64,000 bases of DNA from NCBI GenBank assembly GCA_029204225.1, contig CM055108.1, forward strand, positions 11,841,955 to 11,905,954. The letters are read 5' to 3'. Below, one piece after another: positions 23,287 to 34,336 of the stretch. This DNA is from Diphasiastrum complanatum. Taxonomy: Eukaryota; Streptophyta; Lycopodiopsida; Lycopodiales; Lycopodiaceae. Each line of letters starts with the position of its first letter. Within the stretch, counting starts at the first letter, position 1. The position numbers and the translations under genes were made by a program. The notes under the pieces are model-generated. The model did no database searches. It was given only the letters and a program-made list of their open reading frames with translations, and was not told the DNA's origin.

Positions 23287-23835
23287 TAGTGTGGATATTA
23301 AGGTGGATCTATATCACATGGCCATGAATGCCCGCGCCGTTACGTGGGTATAATGTTCCTATGCTATTCTTGTGTATTTTTTCAAACTTGGCTCCCAAGT
23401 TCCAACAAGAAGAGAAAGCCCAATGTAACTAATCAAAAGGGCAAAACAGTATGGACCCATAGTCCTAGAGGCTTGGACAAAGAGCACCAATCGAATAGAC
23501 AAAGTGTACAAAGTGCTAGGAATCAAATTATATAAACATTAATAACATTTATTAAAAGAGATTTTAATCCTCCAATACTAAAACGGACTAACTTGCACGA
23601 AGATTCCGATGTGCAACTCAAGTCTCAAACTATTAAGTATATAGATCACTAGAGATCATCAATTTCCAACGTGGATCGAGCTACCTTACGCTGACCCTTT
23701 TAGCTTCAGAATTAGACTCAAGCTTCTACTATATTTTTAAGCTTCCAATCAAATCTCTGCCCAATATTTATATATATAGGTTCTGATTTCCTTACACCGT
23801 TGATCACTTTGCGAATGCTAACGTAGACATTGTCT
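23287..23835. other. 3' flank of the CVNH gene
   Basis: No gene is supported. On the minus strand, the stretch just after the CVNH stop holds TATATATATAAATATTG (near 23768-23785) and AT-rich tracts that could serve 3' end formation. No canonical AATAAA was pinned down. Confidence 0.5.
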
Positions 23836-24426
23836 TTAGCAGTTGTTCCATGCCAGATTACCTCCGTAGTTTACGACCCTTCTCTGCACGTTGTACAAGG
23901 TGGTGGATCCCAAGCTTCCATCCCTCTTATAGCACTCAGCTGCTATACCTTGATCGGCAAGTATGTGGTACCAACGGTTGTTCTTACAGCTAGCTGCAAA
24001 ATTACCCCCATCTACGAGGTTGCCATTGTTGTTACTGATGTGCGCATTGAGGTCAAGGCTGGCACGTTGGTAACCTCCTCGACCGTTTTTGCAAATACAT
24101 TGTAGACCTCCAGCTGGGCTAACTGTTATGCCATCGCAGCTAAGTGCGAAGCCACCACACTGCACAATAATATAAGTTGCAACTATCACAAGCATAACTT
24201 AGATATATCAACTACCATTATCATGCTAAAAATTTATCTGATACATTAACTTTCAACAATGAATCTGCATCTACAAAATAACGTAATGAGAAATATCTCA
24301 TATATCAAGCTGTATTTGCATGGCAGGAGGTTTACGTACGTCTGCTCGCACATAATTCAAGAACAATGTAAAAGTGCACATGAGTGCTGCTGCTGTTCTC
24401 AGAACATCCAGTGGTGACCATGCCAT
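23836..24426 (-). CDS. Secreted CVNH-domain (cyanovirin-N homology) lectin, two exons
   Basis: CVNH proteins are small mannose-binding lectins; this one should enter the secretory pathway. Exon 1 is 24426-24340 (29 codons: a signal peptide with hydrophobic core, ending NYVRAD). The intron is 24339-24160 (180 bp; donor GTACGT, acceptor TTGTGCAG, phase 0). Exon 2 is 24159-23836, ending in TAA. The total is 136 residues. Mature sequence has the two CVNH repeats: CGGFALSCDGITV..LQC..SLDLNAHISNNNGNL, then GNFAASCKN..IAAEC..GNLAW. Each repeat keeps the Cys pair that forms a disulfide in cyanovirin-N, plus the Leu/Asn-rich GN.L motif. The ATG at 24426 is the first in frame before the signal peptide. 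An unspliced start at 24195 would lack the signal. I see no internal stop. Function is inferred from the fold, not shown. Confidence 0.87.
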
Positions 24427-24600
24427 GAGGAAGTCTCTACAAATGGGGCGGAAGTAGATAAGTACTCTATGCTGCAATGAAATATATTGGCCCAAATCTT
24501 GAAATACAAGAGCAATCTCAGGAGAGTAGACAGTGTGGCAAGGAGAATCTCACCGTTGAATTACCCACACTCTGAATGCCTCTAGGGAGCCACAAGTGTC
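24427..24600 (-). promoter_or_regulatory. Possible upstream region of the CVNH gene
   Basis: On the minus strand CCAATATATTTC lies at 24490-24479, about 55 bp before the ATG, and could act as a CCAAT/TATA-like element. A leader intron is also possible (TTTCATTGCAG at about 24480-24470 resembles an acceptor). Neither is established. Confidence 0.25.
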
Positions 24601-24728
24601 TCTTCATATAGATCTTCGTAAGATACCATGCAAGATATTTCTGAGAGAGAGAACAGTATTAAAAAAGTAGTGGGATCCTTGTTGTAGACCAAGGGAGGGC
24701 GTAATAGTACATGTTTTTTTTGAGGGGG

Positions 24729-24838
24729 GGCAGGGAAGGTCCTGCTCCGAGGCCCTTCCGCCCCGGAAGACTGTGCGCCCGAGGGCACACGGTCTTCCGC
24801 GGGTAGAAGGGCCGAGGAGCCGGCCCTTCCCTGCCGTG
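24729..24838. repeat. Very large GC-rich hairpin
   Basis: Two arms of about 53 nt (left ending TGTGCGCCC, right beginning GGGCACACGG) pair imperfectly around a tiny GAG-like loop. Both begin or end with the GGCAGGGAAGG motif. Base composition is sharply GC-rich within AT-rich DNA. It resembles a foldback-type insertion, but no flanking duplication was identified. Confidence 0.85.
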
Positions 24839-24892
24839 AATTCTGTTTTTACATTTTTTTTTCTTTTTTCTTTGACGTAAATTTTTTTTTAC

Positions 24893-25035
24893 ACGCACCT
24901 TCCGGGAGGAAGGTGCATGTAAAAAACGTAAATTTTTTCACGTGCACTTTCCGGTGTCCGGAAGGTGCCTGTAAAAAAAAATTTGTCAAAAAATTTTTTG
25001 CCCCACAGATTACGTTCTGTGAGGCATCACCATTT
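24893..25035. repeat. Series of small hairpins
   Basis: GCACCTTCCGGGAGGAAGGTGC (24896-24917 region), then GCACTTTCCGGTGTCCGGAAGGTGC (about 24943-24967), and a weaker one with ACAGATTACGTTCTGT near 25006-25021. They are separated by poly(A/T) runs and follow the large hairpin in tandem. Confidence 0.8.
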
Positions 25036-25245
25036 TCTTTGTAAAAATTTAAAAACTGATTTCACGATTATTCAAAAAGTAGTGGTATCCTTGTTGGACC
25101 AAGGGAGGGCGTAATAATACATGTTTTGATTATTAAAAAAGTAGTGGTATCCTTGTTGGACCAAGGGAGGGTGTAATAGTACATTTAAGAAGTAGTATTA
25201 TCCTAGTTGGAGCGATGGAGGCTGTAATATCACATGTTTCAGCAT

Positions 25246-25561
25246 AAGGATTAAGTTATATCCCATCTTTGTGGGGTCTTTTCTTGTATTTTCATGGTAC
25301 TTATGGGGTAGAAATTAGAATATTCCAAAAGGTGAAACATTCAACAAACGTGTTGAACTTATCCTTATCATTAAATGATTCACTACATCTTTACCATGAA
25401 ATATGGATTGTAGATATTTATTAAGGGTTACATCGTTATATCATATGCAAAATATTAATTTTTTTTTTTTGGGTGGAAGTATACCCAATCACACCCACAA
25501 TCACACCGACACCACCTCAGTACATACAAATAATGAAAAAAAGAAAATTCATACACAAATA

Positions 25562-25595
<34 letters not shown>

Positions 25596-26640
25596 ACTAA
25601 GTGATAAGTATTTTAATTTTCTTTTCCCTAAACTTGTTGTAAAAGTGTATCTTCTTGCTAATATGATAAAGAATACTCTAAAGAACATCGTTTTTACATA
25701 AACATCTATTTGTCTATTTATTGAAATTTTTTCATTATGTCCTATTATTTGTTTTCATTTTTAAAGAGAAAATTCAAAAAACTACTTACAAAGTCATGTT
25801 GTGTGATGCACAACATTCTATTTCAATTTCCTTTGTCAACATGAGCTAAGGATTGTTTTCATGCATCTTTCGCCATGCCTAACCTTATAGCTTGCACCTA
25901 AGCTTGATGAGGTGTCACTTGTGCACCTACTTCATGGATTGTTTCTTATAGGCTTAGTAACTTCAATTTATCTAAATATCATGAAATTTACCATGTATAT
26001 ACCCTTTGGTGTTTTATTGGGGAAGGCAAGTCTAAATTTCTAAAAAAAAAAAAGGTTTGGGGCTTTGGAGACTTTTATAACAAATTAGACTGTCTTTCAA
26101 AAAAAAAAAAAGGTTTGTGGCTTTAAGACTTTTATAACAAATTAGATTGTCTTTCAAAACTTCTTGGATGGAACAACATTGTAGAAAGGGCTTTGGAAGC
26201 TATGGTATTCTATGATAGTGCATTAGTGATCATAAATCTAGATATCTTTGTATCTCCCTCTTTTGAAATTGCCATATAATTGGCATTGAATTAGGCTATT
26301 TTTCTCTCTCTTGCCTTGATTGGGCAACAAATCTATAATGAGCTTCTAAGACATTATCAAAAGTGAAAAACCTTTCAAAAGCAATCTCAAGGACTTTTGG
26401 TATACATTGGAAGTAGATTTGGATGAAAATATACCCATTGATTTGCTTTATGAAGATTGGTTTTCCACTATAAGAGCTAAAGACACTAATATGGACACTC
26501 TTTTTAATTTTTTTTTAAGATGTGCCTCAAAAGACTTTCTAGAAAATTATGTTAATAGACATTTGTCCAAGTTAGTGTTTGTCTAACAATGTAATTTTAC
26601 GCTTTTTGTGAGCCGACATTTTTAAAGGTTTAAAAAAAAG
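25246..26640. other. Gene-free region with short repeats
   Basis: An (AC)n tract lies at 25565-25592. A 59-bp tandem duplication (A-run, AGGTTTGGGGCTTT...AATTAGACTGTCTTTC) covers 26042-26158. The rest is AT-rich with no supported gene. Confidence 0.8.
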
Positions 26641-26707
26641 ATGCCATTTTCTTCTTTTAAAATGTAATGATATTATAGTATGAAGCATGCACCGATGGCG
26701 GGCGACC

Positions 26708-26732
26708 GATGATGATGATGATGATGATGATG

Positions 26733-26756
<24 letters not shown>
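26708..26756. repeat. (GAT)n(GT)n compound microsatellite
   Basis: GAT units at about 26708-26735 pass into GT units to 26756. The poly-His and poly-Met frames across it are not genes. Confidence 0.97.
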
Positions 26757-26763
<7 letters not shown>

Positions 26764-26929
26764 GATTTGTGTGTATGAGTGTGTTTACTGATTCTCGTAG
26801 TTGGCTTTTTCTTGTTCTTTCTTCTTGTTTCAACACATTTTCTAGGTTGGTTTTGCCTGTTATCAGGCTTCTTGGGCATTTTCTGGATGTTTTCTTGTTA
26901 TTACATTGCCCAAGACTAGGCAAAGTGGA

Positions 26930-27670
26930 CTGATTAACGTTTTAGTATTTTTGCTGCCTGTCAGAGGACACTCAGATTGGTCACTCTTGCACTGGAGCAC
27001 ATGCATAAACGACCACAATCAGTCAATCATGCATGCCAAAACGTTCAACCATCAAATCACCATGCAAAACCGTTGAACAATGGCTGAATTCCTACTTAAA
27101 TGCTGCAAAAAAGAGTTTGAAATTAGATCCTAAACATACTACACTTGCATTAATCCAAAAACAAGAAACAAGAAACTAATTTACAACATTTTAGAAGTCC
27201 AAGAATAAAAAAACCAACTAGTCTTTATATTCTTGGACATCCCAGGAACATCAAGAACAGGGTTGTAAGGGGATATGCAAGAATTACATCACAAACCCAG
27301 CCTATTTAGTTTACCTGAATGCTGATTCTTACACTAATCCACAAACAAGAAATAAAATCTAATCCACTCTATGAAAGCAGGAAAACTGATCCACTCTACT
27401 ATCCACAACCACACACATAGGAGGGAAGGGCAAGATCATGAATGCATCACTCAAGAAACAAGCATGATCAAGAAGCTCAATGGATGCACCAAACTCGTGG
27501 AGGCTCTTCTCATTTCAGCATGGAGTAGGTACAATACATAAAAAGATCCTCTTCTCAAAGAGGGTCTCTTAAATAAGGCATCCTAGTGGCAATATTTCCA
27601 CATTACACAAATTACAAGTGGAATAATGCTCTCCACTAGAGGTCACCATCAAAAGGTGTCTACTTTCTTT
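26930..27670 (+). repeat. Second copy of the element-X LTR-like repeat
   Basis: Blocks found at 12985-13420 recur here in the same order and orientation, for example CTGTCAG.GGA.ACT near 26958, the AACAAGAAACAAGAAACTAAT block near 27170, and ATTACAAGTGG..GTCACCATCAAAAGGT near 27610-27656. No PBS was found after it, so it may be a solo or truncated LTR. Confidence 0.5.
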
Positions 27671-29306
27671 AAGAGAGGTCTGCTTGAATTTATTACTTTG
27701 CCTAGAAATACTAGTTCCTACAAGGTCATTCCATCTACAAATAACAACATCCCCACCAATAGAATTTGGACAGGGGAGAGAGTGGATTTGCTTGGCTCCA
27801 CTGGAGCAGCCACATCGCCAACAACAACATCAACAGATTGACAGCCAATGTCACAAAACCAAAAATGACAAAGACAAGGCTAAGAAGGCAGATGGGCAAT
27901 CCAAAACAACTCAATCAGAAGAAGTACCCCAGTCACGATGAAGATCCTTCAAAAAAGGAAAACACAAGCATTGATAAATTAGTCTCCTTCTTCAACCAGC
28001 CTCTTGCCATACTTCTATATCCATTATCATGCCTATCGCCCACACTATCTACCGTTGTCACCACCACCACACCCTTCCTTCCATCTGTTTGTTTATCATC
28101 AGTTCACTGTTCTTTTGAGAAATTCCCAGTTTTTGATAGCCTTACCAAAGTAGCTAAAAGATCATTGCAAGTGTCTTGCGGAGACCAACTACCACCTACA
28201 ATGGCTGATCAGCCAGAAAAGATCTAAGAAGCAGACACAGCAACTAGAAGAAATAAAGAGATAGATCCAAGAAGCTAAGGAGGAAAGGACAAAAACTTAG
28301 ACAACAATTGAGTCAGATCGATCTTGATCAAAAGAAACGCATTGGAGCATTGATAGTTGAATCCCCTTTTATGAAGCCCAAAGAGATCCGAAAGTAATGG
28401 ATCAAAAGAAAGAGCTGCAGAAAAAGAAAGATGAAGACAACCGTGAACCTGCAAAATAAAATGAGCTCCTCACCTAGCAAGTGGTGGTCAAAGCTCGACA
28501 TTGCAAGAGTCCAAGGCTGCAACTGTAGAACTATCAGTTCCTTCATCCTTCCACCAAGCCTTCATCATATTTCCTTACCGTTACCAAACCATCCATCCAA
28601 ATCTGTTCCTACCACCAATTTTTTGATGATGAGTCCATCCCTTGAGACTGATAATCGAAGTTTGTGCAACTTGCAGATCGAAGGTTTTCCTTGAGACTGG
28701 AACTTCAACTGAGAGAGGAACTGCAAAAATGCCTAGAAGCAAAATGGAGGATACAGACCTCCTAAAAGGTAGTGCCCATCAAGAAACCAAAGATGAAATC
28801 ATCAATGACAGATACAAGTGATAAAACAAAAACATGAGAAAAGCACTCAAGCATGCAAGATTGTCAAGCTGTTGGGAGCTCTCCAATTTTGAGAATGTCA
28901 ACCACTTGCAATAAGACTTTCCGGTTATATTGTGGCAGATTGCAAAAAGCAATTTTTGATAAAGACTAACAACAATAAACAATCGGTTTTACACAAGCGA
29001 ACTTGACTAAAGCGACTCAAGAGCACCTCTCACCTTAGACTGAGGAGGTCTCTGAGAAGATGAGATGAATGAAGACTGAGAGCTGAGTATGAGAGCCGAG
29101 GAATGCTAGTTAGGAATGACAAGCAAGAACTGTGTAAGCCTCATGGTGAATCCTTGCATGCTCCAGATTGGATCTGCATTTGGAACACGCAGTTGAAACA
29201 CGTTGAACATGCGACTGGACTAAAACTTGAATAATTTTTAACTAAATTTGTTTTGATCTTGCTGTAGTTGACTCAAAAATGAATATGATGATGGGATGCA
29301 GGAATC
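27671..29306. other. Region with no recognised gene
   Basis: A plus-strand reading frame (about 27766-28227, 153 codons) is open but has no motif I recognise. Following sequence near 28230-28440 is Lys/Glu-rich in several frames, with stops, and might be a retroelement gag relic. I do not call a gene. Confidence 0.5.
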
Positions 29307-29762
29307 TGACAAAATTTCCAGAATTCACACGTGTGGGGAATGTCCACAAGTATGTTTGATTTTGATTAAGCTTTGTGATTAGCACAATAACCTAATTCTA
29401 CATTGTTTAGCAAGATCTAGTTCAGAAGAAATGGCTTAACCACAATCTAGCATGCTAAGCATAAGAATATGATAGCAATAAATCAAATAATGAACAAAAG
29501 TACAAGATTTTAGTAAATTAGCACTAGCTTCAACATGAGTTAGAGAGAGAAATCTAGAGAGATAACAAGCAAAGTAGTTTAGATCCAAAATGACACGAGG
29601 TAGCTACAAAACTTTGGTTCTTCATCATTGATTGTGAGAAGAGATACACATATTTATGGAGTTTGAGATAGCTCAAGGTAGAACCACATCCATCCATTCC
29701 AAAATGACAACTAAAGTGACATCTAGAGTCTATGTGACATTTGTCACTTGCCATGCATGAGA
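29307..29762 (-). mobile_element. Second copy of the C1-type copia LTR, partial
   Basis: 29307-29470 matches 1119-1290 closely, starting at the same TGACAAAATTTCC boundary and including CACACGTGTG and GGCTTAACCACAATCTAGCATGCTAAG. Later sequence diverges from the first copy. Minus-strand copia RT follows to the right, in the same relative orientation as at 1119-2440. Confidence 0.6.
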
Positions 29763-30215
29763 TTCTACCAACTTTTTACAAGGGCTGGGGATCATGTAGA
29801 TGTCCTTCTGGATAACTCCATGTACATCCATCTGGTGTACCTCAAAATCTATAACAACAACATAGAAAAGTAGCAGTTGAATAGAGGTGTGCTTGACAAC
29901 TAGGTTGAAGGTCTCGAAGTAGTTGATATTGAAAATTTGTGAAACATCCCTTGCCACGAGTCGAGCTTTTCTTTTGTCGATACTATCGTTTGCCTTATAT
30001 TTAATCTTAAAGATCCATTTGTAGTCGATTATCTTTCTGTTTGCTGGTAGCTTGGTGACAGTCTTCACGGTCTTGATCCGATTGGTGTTTATATAGATTC
30101 AAAGTCTTACCTTTATTAATTTCTATTTCTACATAATTTGTTTTATCTACCATCCCCTCGGTCAGACTTGCTCTGGTTCCACCCAGAACTTCTCTCGACT
30201 TGGATGTTGTCGGTG
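29763..30215 (-). pseudogene. Copia RT N-terminus fragment
   Basis: Minus-strand frame 30068-29763 shows the beginning of copia RT: IIDYKWIFKIKYKANDSIDK, KARLVARDVSQ and VHQMDVHGVIQKDIYMI, where the family reads LDVxxAFLNGxLxExVYM. The first catalytic Asp is kept (QMDV). The integrase tail can be read in broken form up to about 30215. The palm YVDD block and everything 3' of it are gone. Confidence 0.82.
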
Positions 30216-30229
30216 AATTTTTTTTTTTT

Positions 30230-30960
30230 GGATTTTTTTTGCGGTCCCTACGGTTTAATGTGGATGCGGTTTGCGGTTTCCGGTGGGGTGCAGGTGATTG
30301 CGATCTGATGCGGTTGACGTTAGTTGTGTTTTGTTACATTCAGCTGCTGCTGATTGCAGTTGTGGTGGCTACGGTAGATTGTGGGTGATTATGGAGGGAT
30401 GTAGACTGGTGCGGTCAGTGGCGGTTATGTGCGGTTTGATTGCAGTCTAATGCGGTTGAGTACGGAGGGCTACAGTTGATTACGGTGGAGACAGGTGAGT
30501 GCGGCTTCAGCGAATGTTTGCGGGTAGTGGCGGTGCTATGCGGAGGCAGTCAGTCTGTAGTCGTAATGGAGTGAGGGTGGACTATTGTGGTTGGGACGGG
30601 TGAAAACGGTGGCTCGTGGTTTGTGGATGGAATGCAGCCTAAGGTGAGGTACTGTAGTGCAAGGGTGAATGGAGATGGGCCGGTGCGGGTGTGTGCAATG
30701 TGTCTATAGCTCATGGTGGATGTAGTTAGAGGATGGGTTGTTTGCAGGTGTAATGTTGTGGGGGTGCTGGCGTGAGGCGATGTGATTGTAAGCGTAAGGT
30801 GATGTAAAGGAAATGCAAATGTAAGGTAGAGGGTGGTGGATGCAAAGAAAATGTGGATGCAATGTTAGGTGTGGTATCGGATGGCCGATGGAGGTGGTGT
30901 GATGGTGGTGGAATGCCTACGGATCAGTGTGGTTGATGGTGGATGTGGGAGACTGGGTGC
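30230..30960. repeat. G/T-rich GCGGT-reiterated tract
   Basis: The plus strand is strikingly G/T-rich and poor in C. Words such as TGCGGT, TACGGT, GTGCGG and GATGTGG recur throughout. It opens with GCGGTCCCTACGG, the same word that dominates 3090-3490. No frame is credible. Confidence 0.75.
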
Positions 30961-31465
30961 GTTCGCATTGTTTGACAACCTCATAGCATTCTATGAAACT
31001 GATCCATGATTCAGCAGGTCTAGCTAACTCCTCACCCCATCTCAAAAGGTGACCCCCTATTGGACTGGCTATGAGAATACCTGAAAAAAATATCTGTTTG
31101 GTAGACCAATTTATAATAGCATCTACTTGATATAACCATGGTCTCCCAAATAATATCGAATAAGGTGGTGTATCTACTAGATTTATGACAAGGAAATTCA
31201 TAACAAACGTCTATGTCTCTATAACTACGTTAATACCTTTTAGCTTGCCTATTGGTATACATTTAGTCGCGTCTGCTAAATGGATTTCGTGATAAGTGAT
31301 AGGCTGTATCTGGTTTTCTAATCCTAATTCTTTCACCATTGTTTCGTTACTAGGTTGATACTAGATCCTGAGTCTATTAGTATTCTATCTATGGTCTGAT
31401 CTCCTATGATCGCACTAATCTCTAGAATCTCCTCTATCTATACATTCTACTCTATTACTGTATGC
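30917..31465 (-). pseudogene. Gypsy-type aspartic protease, second domain
   Basis: Around 31370 the minus strand reads ILIDSGSSINLVTKQ, a retropepsin active site (DSG). After stops and a frameshift come HLADATKCIPIGKLKGINVV and FLVINLVDTPPYSILFGRPWL, the typical protease C-terminal flap and ILLGRPWL motif. It follows another complete protease domain of the same type at 31680-32069, on the same strand. Its 3' end reads into the GCGGT-rich tract, so RT is missing. Confidence 0.78.
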
Positions 31466-31679
31466 AGGTATTCTTAATGTAACTAACCTCTCCCCTTTCT
31501 CAGTCCCTACTGACTGAAGCCCTTCTTCCTTTGAAGTATAGCTCAAGGAAGATGTAGGTGTCTCACCTTCATACTTATCTTTTTTCCATGATATGGAAAT
31601 TCTTTTATGATCTTTTTTTAGTCGGTGTCTCCATCTGGTCTCTGAAGGTAATCTCCTTTTTCTTCCAATGGGTTATAAC

Positions 31680-32069
31680 ATTGGCCTGATAGAGCCATGG
31701 TCGTCCTAATAACACTTTATATGATTATTTTCTCGTGGTTTTTAATATTATAAAATCCATAAGAAACTTATGGTCTCCAATATAAACTGTAACCTTAGAT
31801 AGTTCTCCTATTGGTGATCTTCTAGTTGCATCGGCTAACCTTAAATGTCTTAAAGTGGGTGCTATTCTATGATGAATGCCTAATTCATATGTTGTTTCTT
31901 CAGTCATTATATTTACACTAGATCCGGAATCTATGGGTACATTATCTAAGATGCAGACATTAATTACTACTTGAATCTCTGGTTGGCCTTCATCACCATA
32001 ATTAACTAATCCTATGTTGACTACTGGTAACTTTGCTTTTCTTCTCTTTCTATTTTGCAAAAATTGCAT
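31680..32069 (-). pseudogene. Gypsy-type aspartic protease, first domain
   Basis: Minus-strand frame of 114 codons: PVVNIGLVNYGDEGQPEI, then active site VPIDSGSSVNIMTEE, HLRLADATRRSPIGELSKV and FLMDFIILK. Past a stop near 31725 it continues SYKVLLGRPWLYQANV. The DSG triad is intact. Upstream lies the matching gag. Confidence 0.85.
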
Positions 32070-32149
32070 AATTTATTTTTTATAATATTGGTTATCGTCT
32101 AATAACTATTTAAAAGCTATATTGGGCATTCTAGAAACAAGGTCTTCGA

Positions 32150-33165
32150 CAATATTATAAGAATGGTTTTTAATTGGCGACAGATCTCTAGGTATCTCGC
32201 TACTTATAACTGAATCTGAAAATGTCACTTTTTTTAACTTTTTTAGTTTCTTCATCTAAAAGCTTCTTAGCTTTTGAACTAATATCAACATCATAATGCT
32301 TTTCATTAGACCGATCAAGCTTTAATTCTTTATTACTGGGAATTTTTACTAACTGTTCTGTGACCTTCGCTTTTTCTGTCACGTTTTTCGCAGTTTTCGC
32401 CATTTTCGTCTTAGTTTTCTTCTTATCTATAAGAGTTACAGAATCTTTACTACTTCTTGTAGTTACTTTATTTACTTTTTTCTCTAAATCTGGCCATTGA
32501 TGATCTTGATCTAATAATTCAGAGTCTACTTCTATCCTCTGAACTATCATGTCAGTGTTGATCTTAGATGATCGAAGGTCGTCTTCCCTAGGCGAGTTTA
32601 CAAACCTTGGTTTAGACCATGGCTGTTGTGGCTAAGGACATTCAGCAGTGACATGCCCTTCGCCTTTACAGCTAGCACAGAGTGGCACATATCCAGCTGA
32701 TCTCCTGGGTTCAGGGCAATCAAGCAAATAGTGACCCGGGGCTCCGTTGCTGTTTCGGTATCAGAGTTTTTTTGGTTAGTAGGAGTTGCAGTATAAGCTA
32801 CCTCCTCATGATTATTAATCATGCAGAGGAATAGTTCCTCTTCTAAATAATTAGTCTGTAAACTGGGACAGTTGGTCTTAGAATGACCTTCCTTCCACAT
32901 GCGGTACACCAAACATTGGCGTTAGGCTTCGCTTTCTTTCGCTTGGCTTTAACATCAGATATTTGGACCTTTAGATCACTCATTTTTCTTGTTAACAATC
33001 AATACTTTTCCTTAATGGATCCATCTTTTCGGATTTCTCCATTCTTTTCTTTCTTTATGAGTCCCTATTCCTAGTTTTTCTATAAGAAGATTTTTCTTTC
33101 GATGAAGAAGAATAAGATGAATACTCAGAAGATTCTTCCATTCCACTGAATCAGATTCTGATTCA
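32150..33165 (-). pseudogene. Gypsy gag C-terminal half
   Basis: Reading the minus strand: a Ser/Lys-rich start (MEESSEYSSYSSSS), a coiled stretch, then a CCHC knuckle recoverable as CTAC/KEGHSKTNC with one extra base near 32900. A second knuckle (CASCKGEGHVTAEC) lies near 32650 in another frame. A Lys-rich acidic linker (32550-32200) leads to the protease. The gag N-terminal half is missing: only about 20 bp separate this from a primer-binding site. Confidence 0.75.
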
Positions 33166-33170
33166 GACTA

Positions 33171-33182
33171 GCTCTGATACCA
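33171..33182 (-). other. Primer-binding site, initiator-Met tRNA
   Basis: On the minus strand TGGTATCAGAGC, an exact match to the standard plant Met PBS, is flush with the LTR end at 33183. Confidence 0.92.
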
Positions 33183-34336
33183 TGTTGGGAAAGAGGGGTG
33201 TGAAACGAAAAATAGCTCGAAAAGAAATGAACACGAAAAGAAGCGAACTCGAAACTCGAAAAAGAAACGAACTCGAATGGAGAATGTTCGTGCGCAGCAG
33301 AATAAGCTATCTCACTCTTTCCTCAAGCATGACTATGCCTATCAGTCTCAAACATAATATTAGTGATAGAAATCACGTTCAAGCTGATTACGTAGCCAAA
33401 CATTAAGCATAAAAAACATCAGAAAGATAATTTGTCGCGAACAGCTAGACAAATTATCAGTCGCGAAAGGCAAGACTAATTTTTAGTTGCGAACAACTAG
33501 ACTAATAATAATTCGCGAAAAACAAACTACCAAATTAAGCAATAAGAAAGTCAGACAGAATGTAGAAAAGCATAGCAAATATTGACACAAATTTGAATGC
33601 AGAACAAACAGAGCTATAATCAGATTAAGTATAGCAAAATATACAGGTCAATAATGCAGGTGAGCACTAGACAATAGCGGACGAAACCACGTGCTTCACA
33701 AAGCTAATCCAATCTGTAAAAGGTGACAAACCTATTATTGACAATACAAAGAAATCGATGCACGAAAGCATCTACTTCGTCTCTCTCTAATAAGCTTCTA
33801 ATGCTATTATGCTTGTTGCTTGTTTCTCTAATGTGTTATATTCACGCACTGAATACGCAGACGATATTCAATACATATATATATACACAATTTTATAGGT
33901 GTGCAAATGAAGAACGTACAAAAGTGGATGTACTCTCTGTGGGAAATCGTGGGTGGCTGTTGTCATTGTCAAATCTGATTGCACAGTGCATGGGATGAGT
34001 GTGAGAAGGCGGCCACGTCAGCCTTCACTAAAATTAACATTGATAAAAATGTGAAAAATGCGATACTCTGACAAATGCCTTAAAAATTGATTTATAGGGT
34101 ACCTTCACTTTTCTATAAGGGCACCATTAGCATTTGTAGGGCAGTGTCACCTTTTTCGCCTATCACAAATCACGTGTAAAAACACAGTGTCATCTTTTTT
34201 GTCTTTTTTTTTTGCCTATTTTATTTTACATGTAAACATACAGACTATGCGACAACACAAATAAAAATGCAGCAACATGAATGGAGAGGCATATTAACAT
34301 AGGATTTAGGAGAAGTTGAAGGAGATAAATCCAACA
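33183..34336 (-). mobile_element. 5' LTR of the Y/Z copia family
   Basis: 1154 bp. On the minus strand it runs TGTTGGATTTATCTCC...CTTTCCCAACA, with intact TG/CA ends. It is collinear with the Y and Z LTRs, which follow copia RNase H. Here its PBS is followed by gypsy-like gag instead of copia gag. Confidence 0.88.

Larger units (their letters stand above)
24656..25245. repeat. Four-copy 55-60 bp repeat, split by hairpins
   Basis: The unit reads AAAAAGTAGTGGTATCCTTG..GGACCAAGGGAGGGCGTAAT..ACATGTTT. Copies start near 24659, 25073, 25134 and 25188, the last being diverged. Copies 2-4 are nearly adjacent. Copies 1 and 2 are separated by about 350 bp made entirely of the large and small hairpins. 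Confidence 0.88.

Noticed and set aside
26673-26923. Poly-His / Thr-His-rich proteins on both strands
   Set aside because: They are translations of the GAT/GT microsatellite.
27766-28227. Candidate 153-codon gene
   Set aside because: No motif, no homologous look and degenerate neighbourhood; could be chance.
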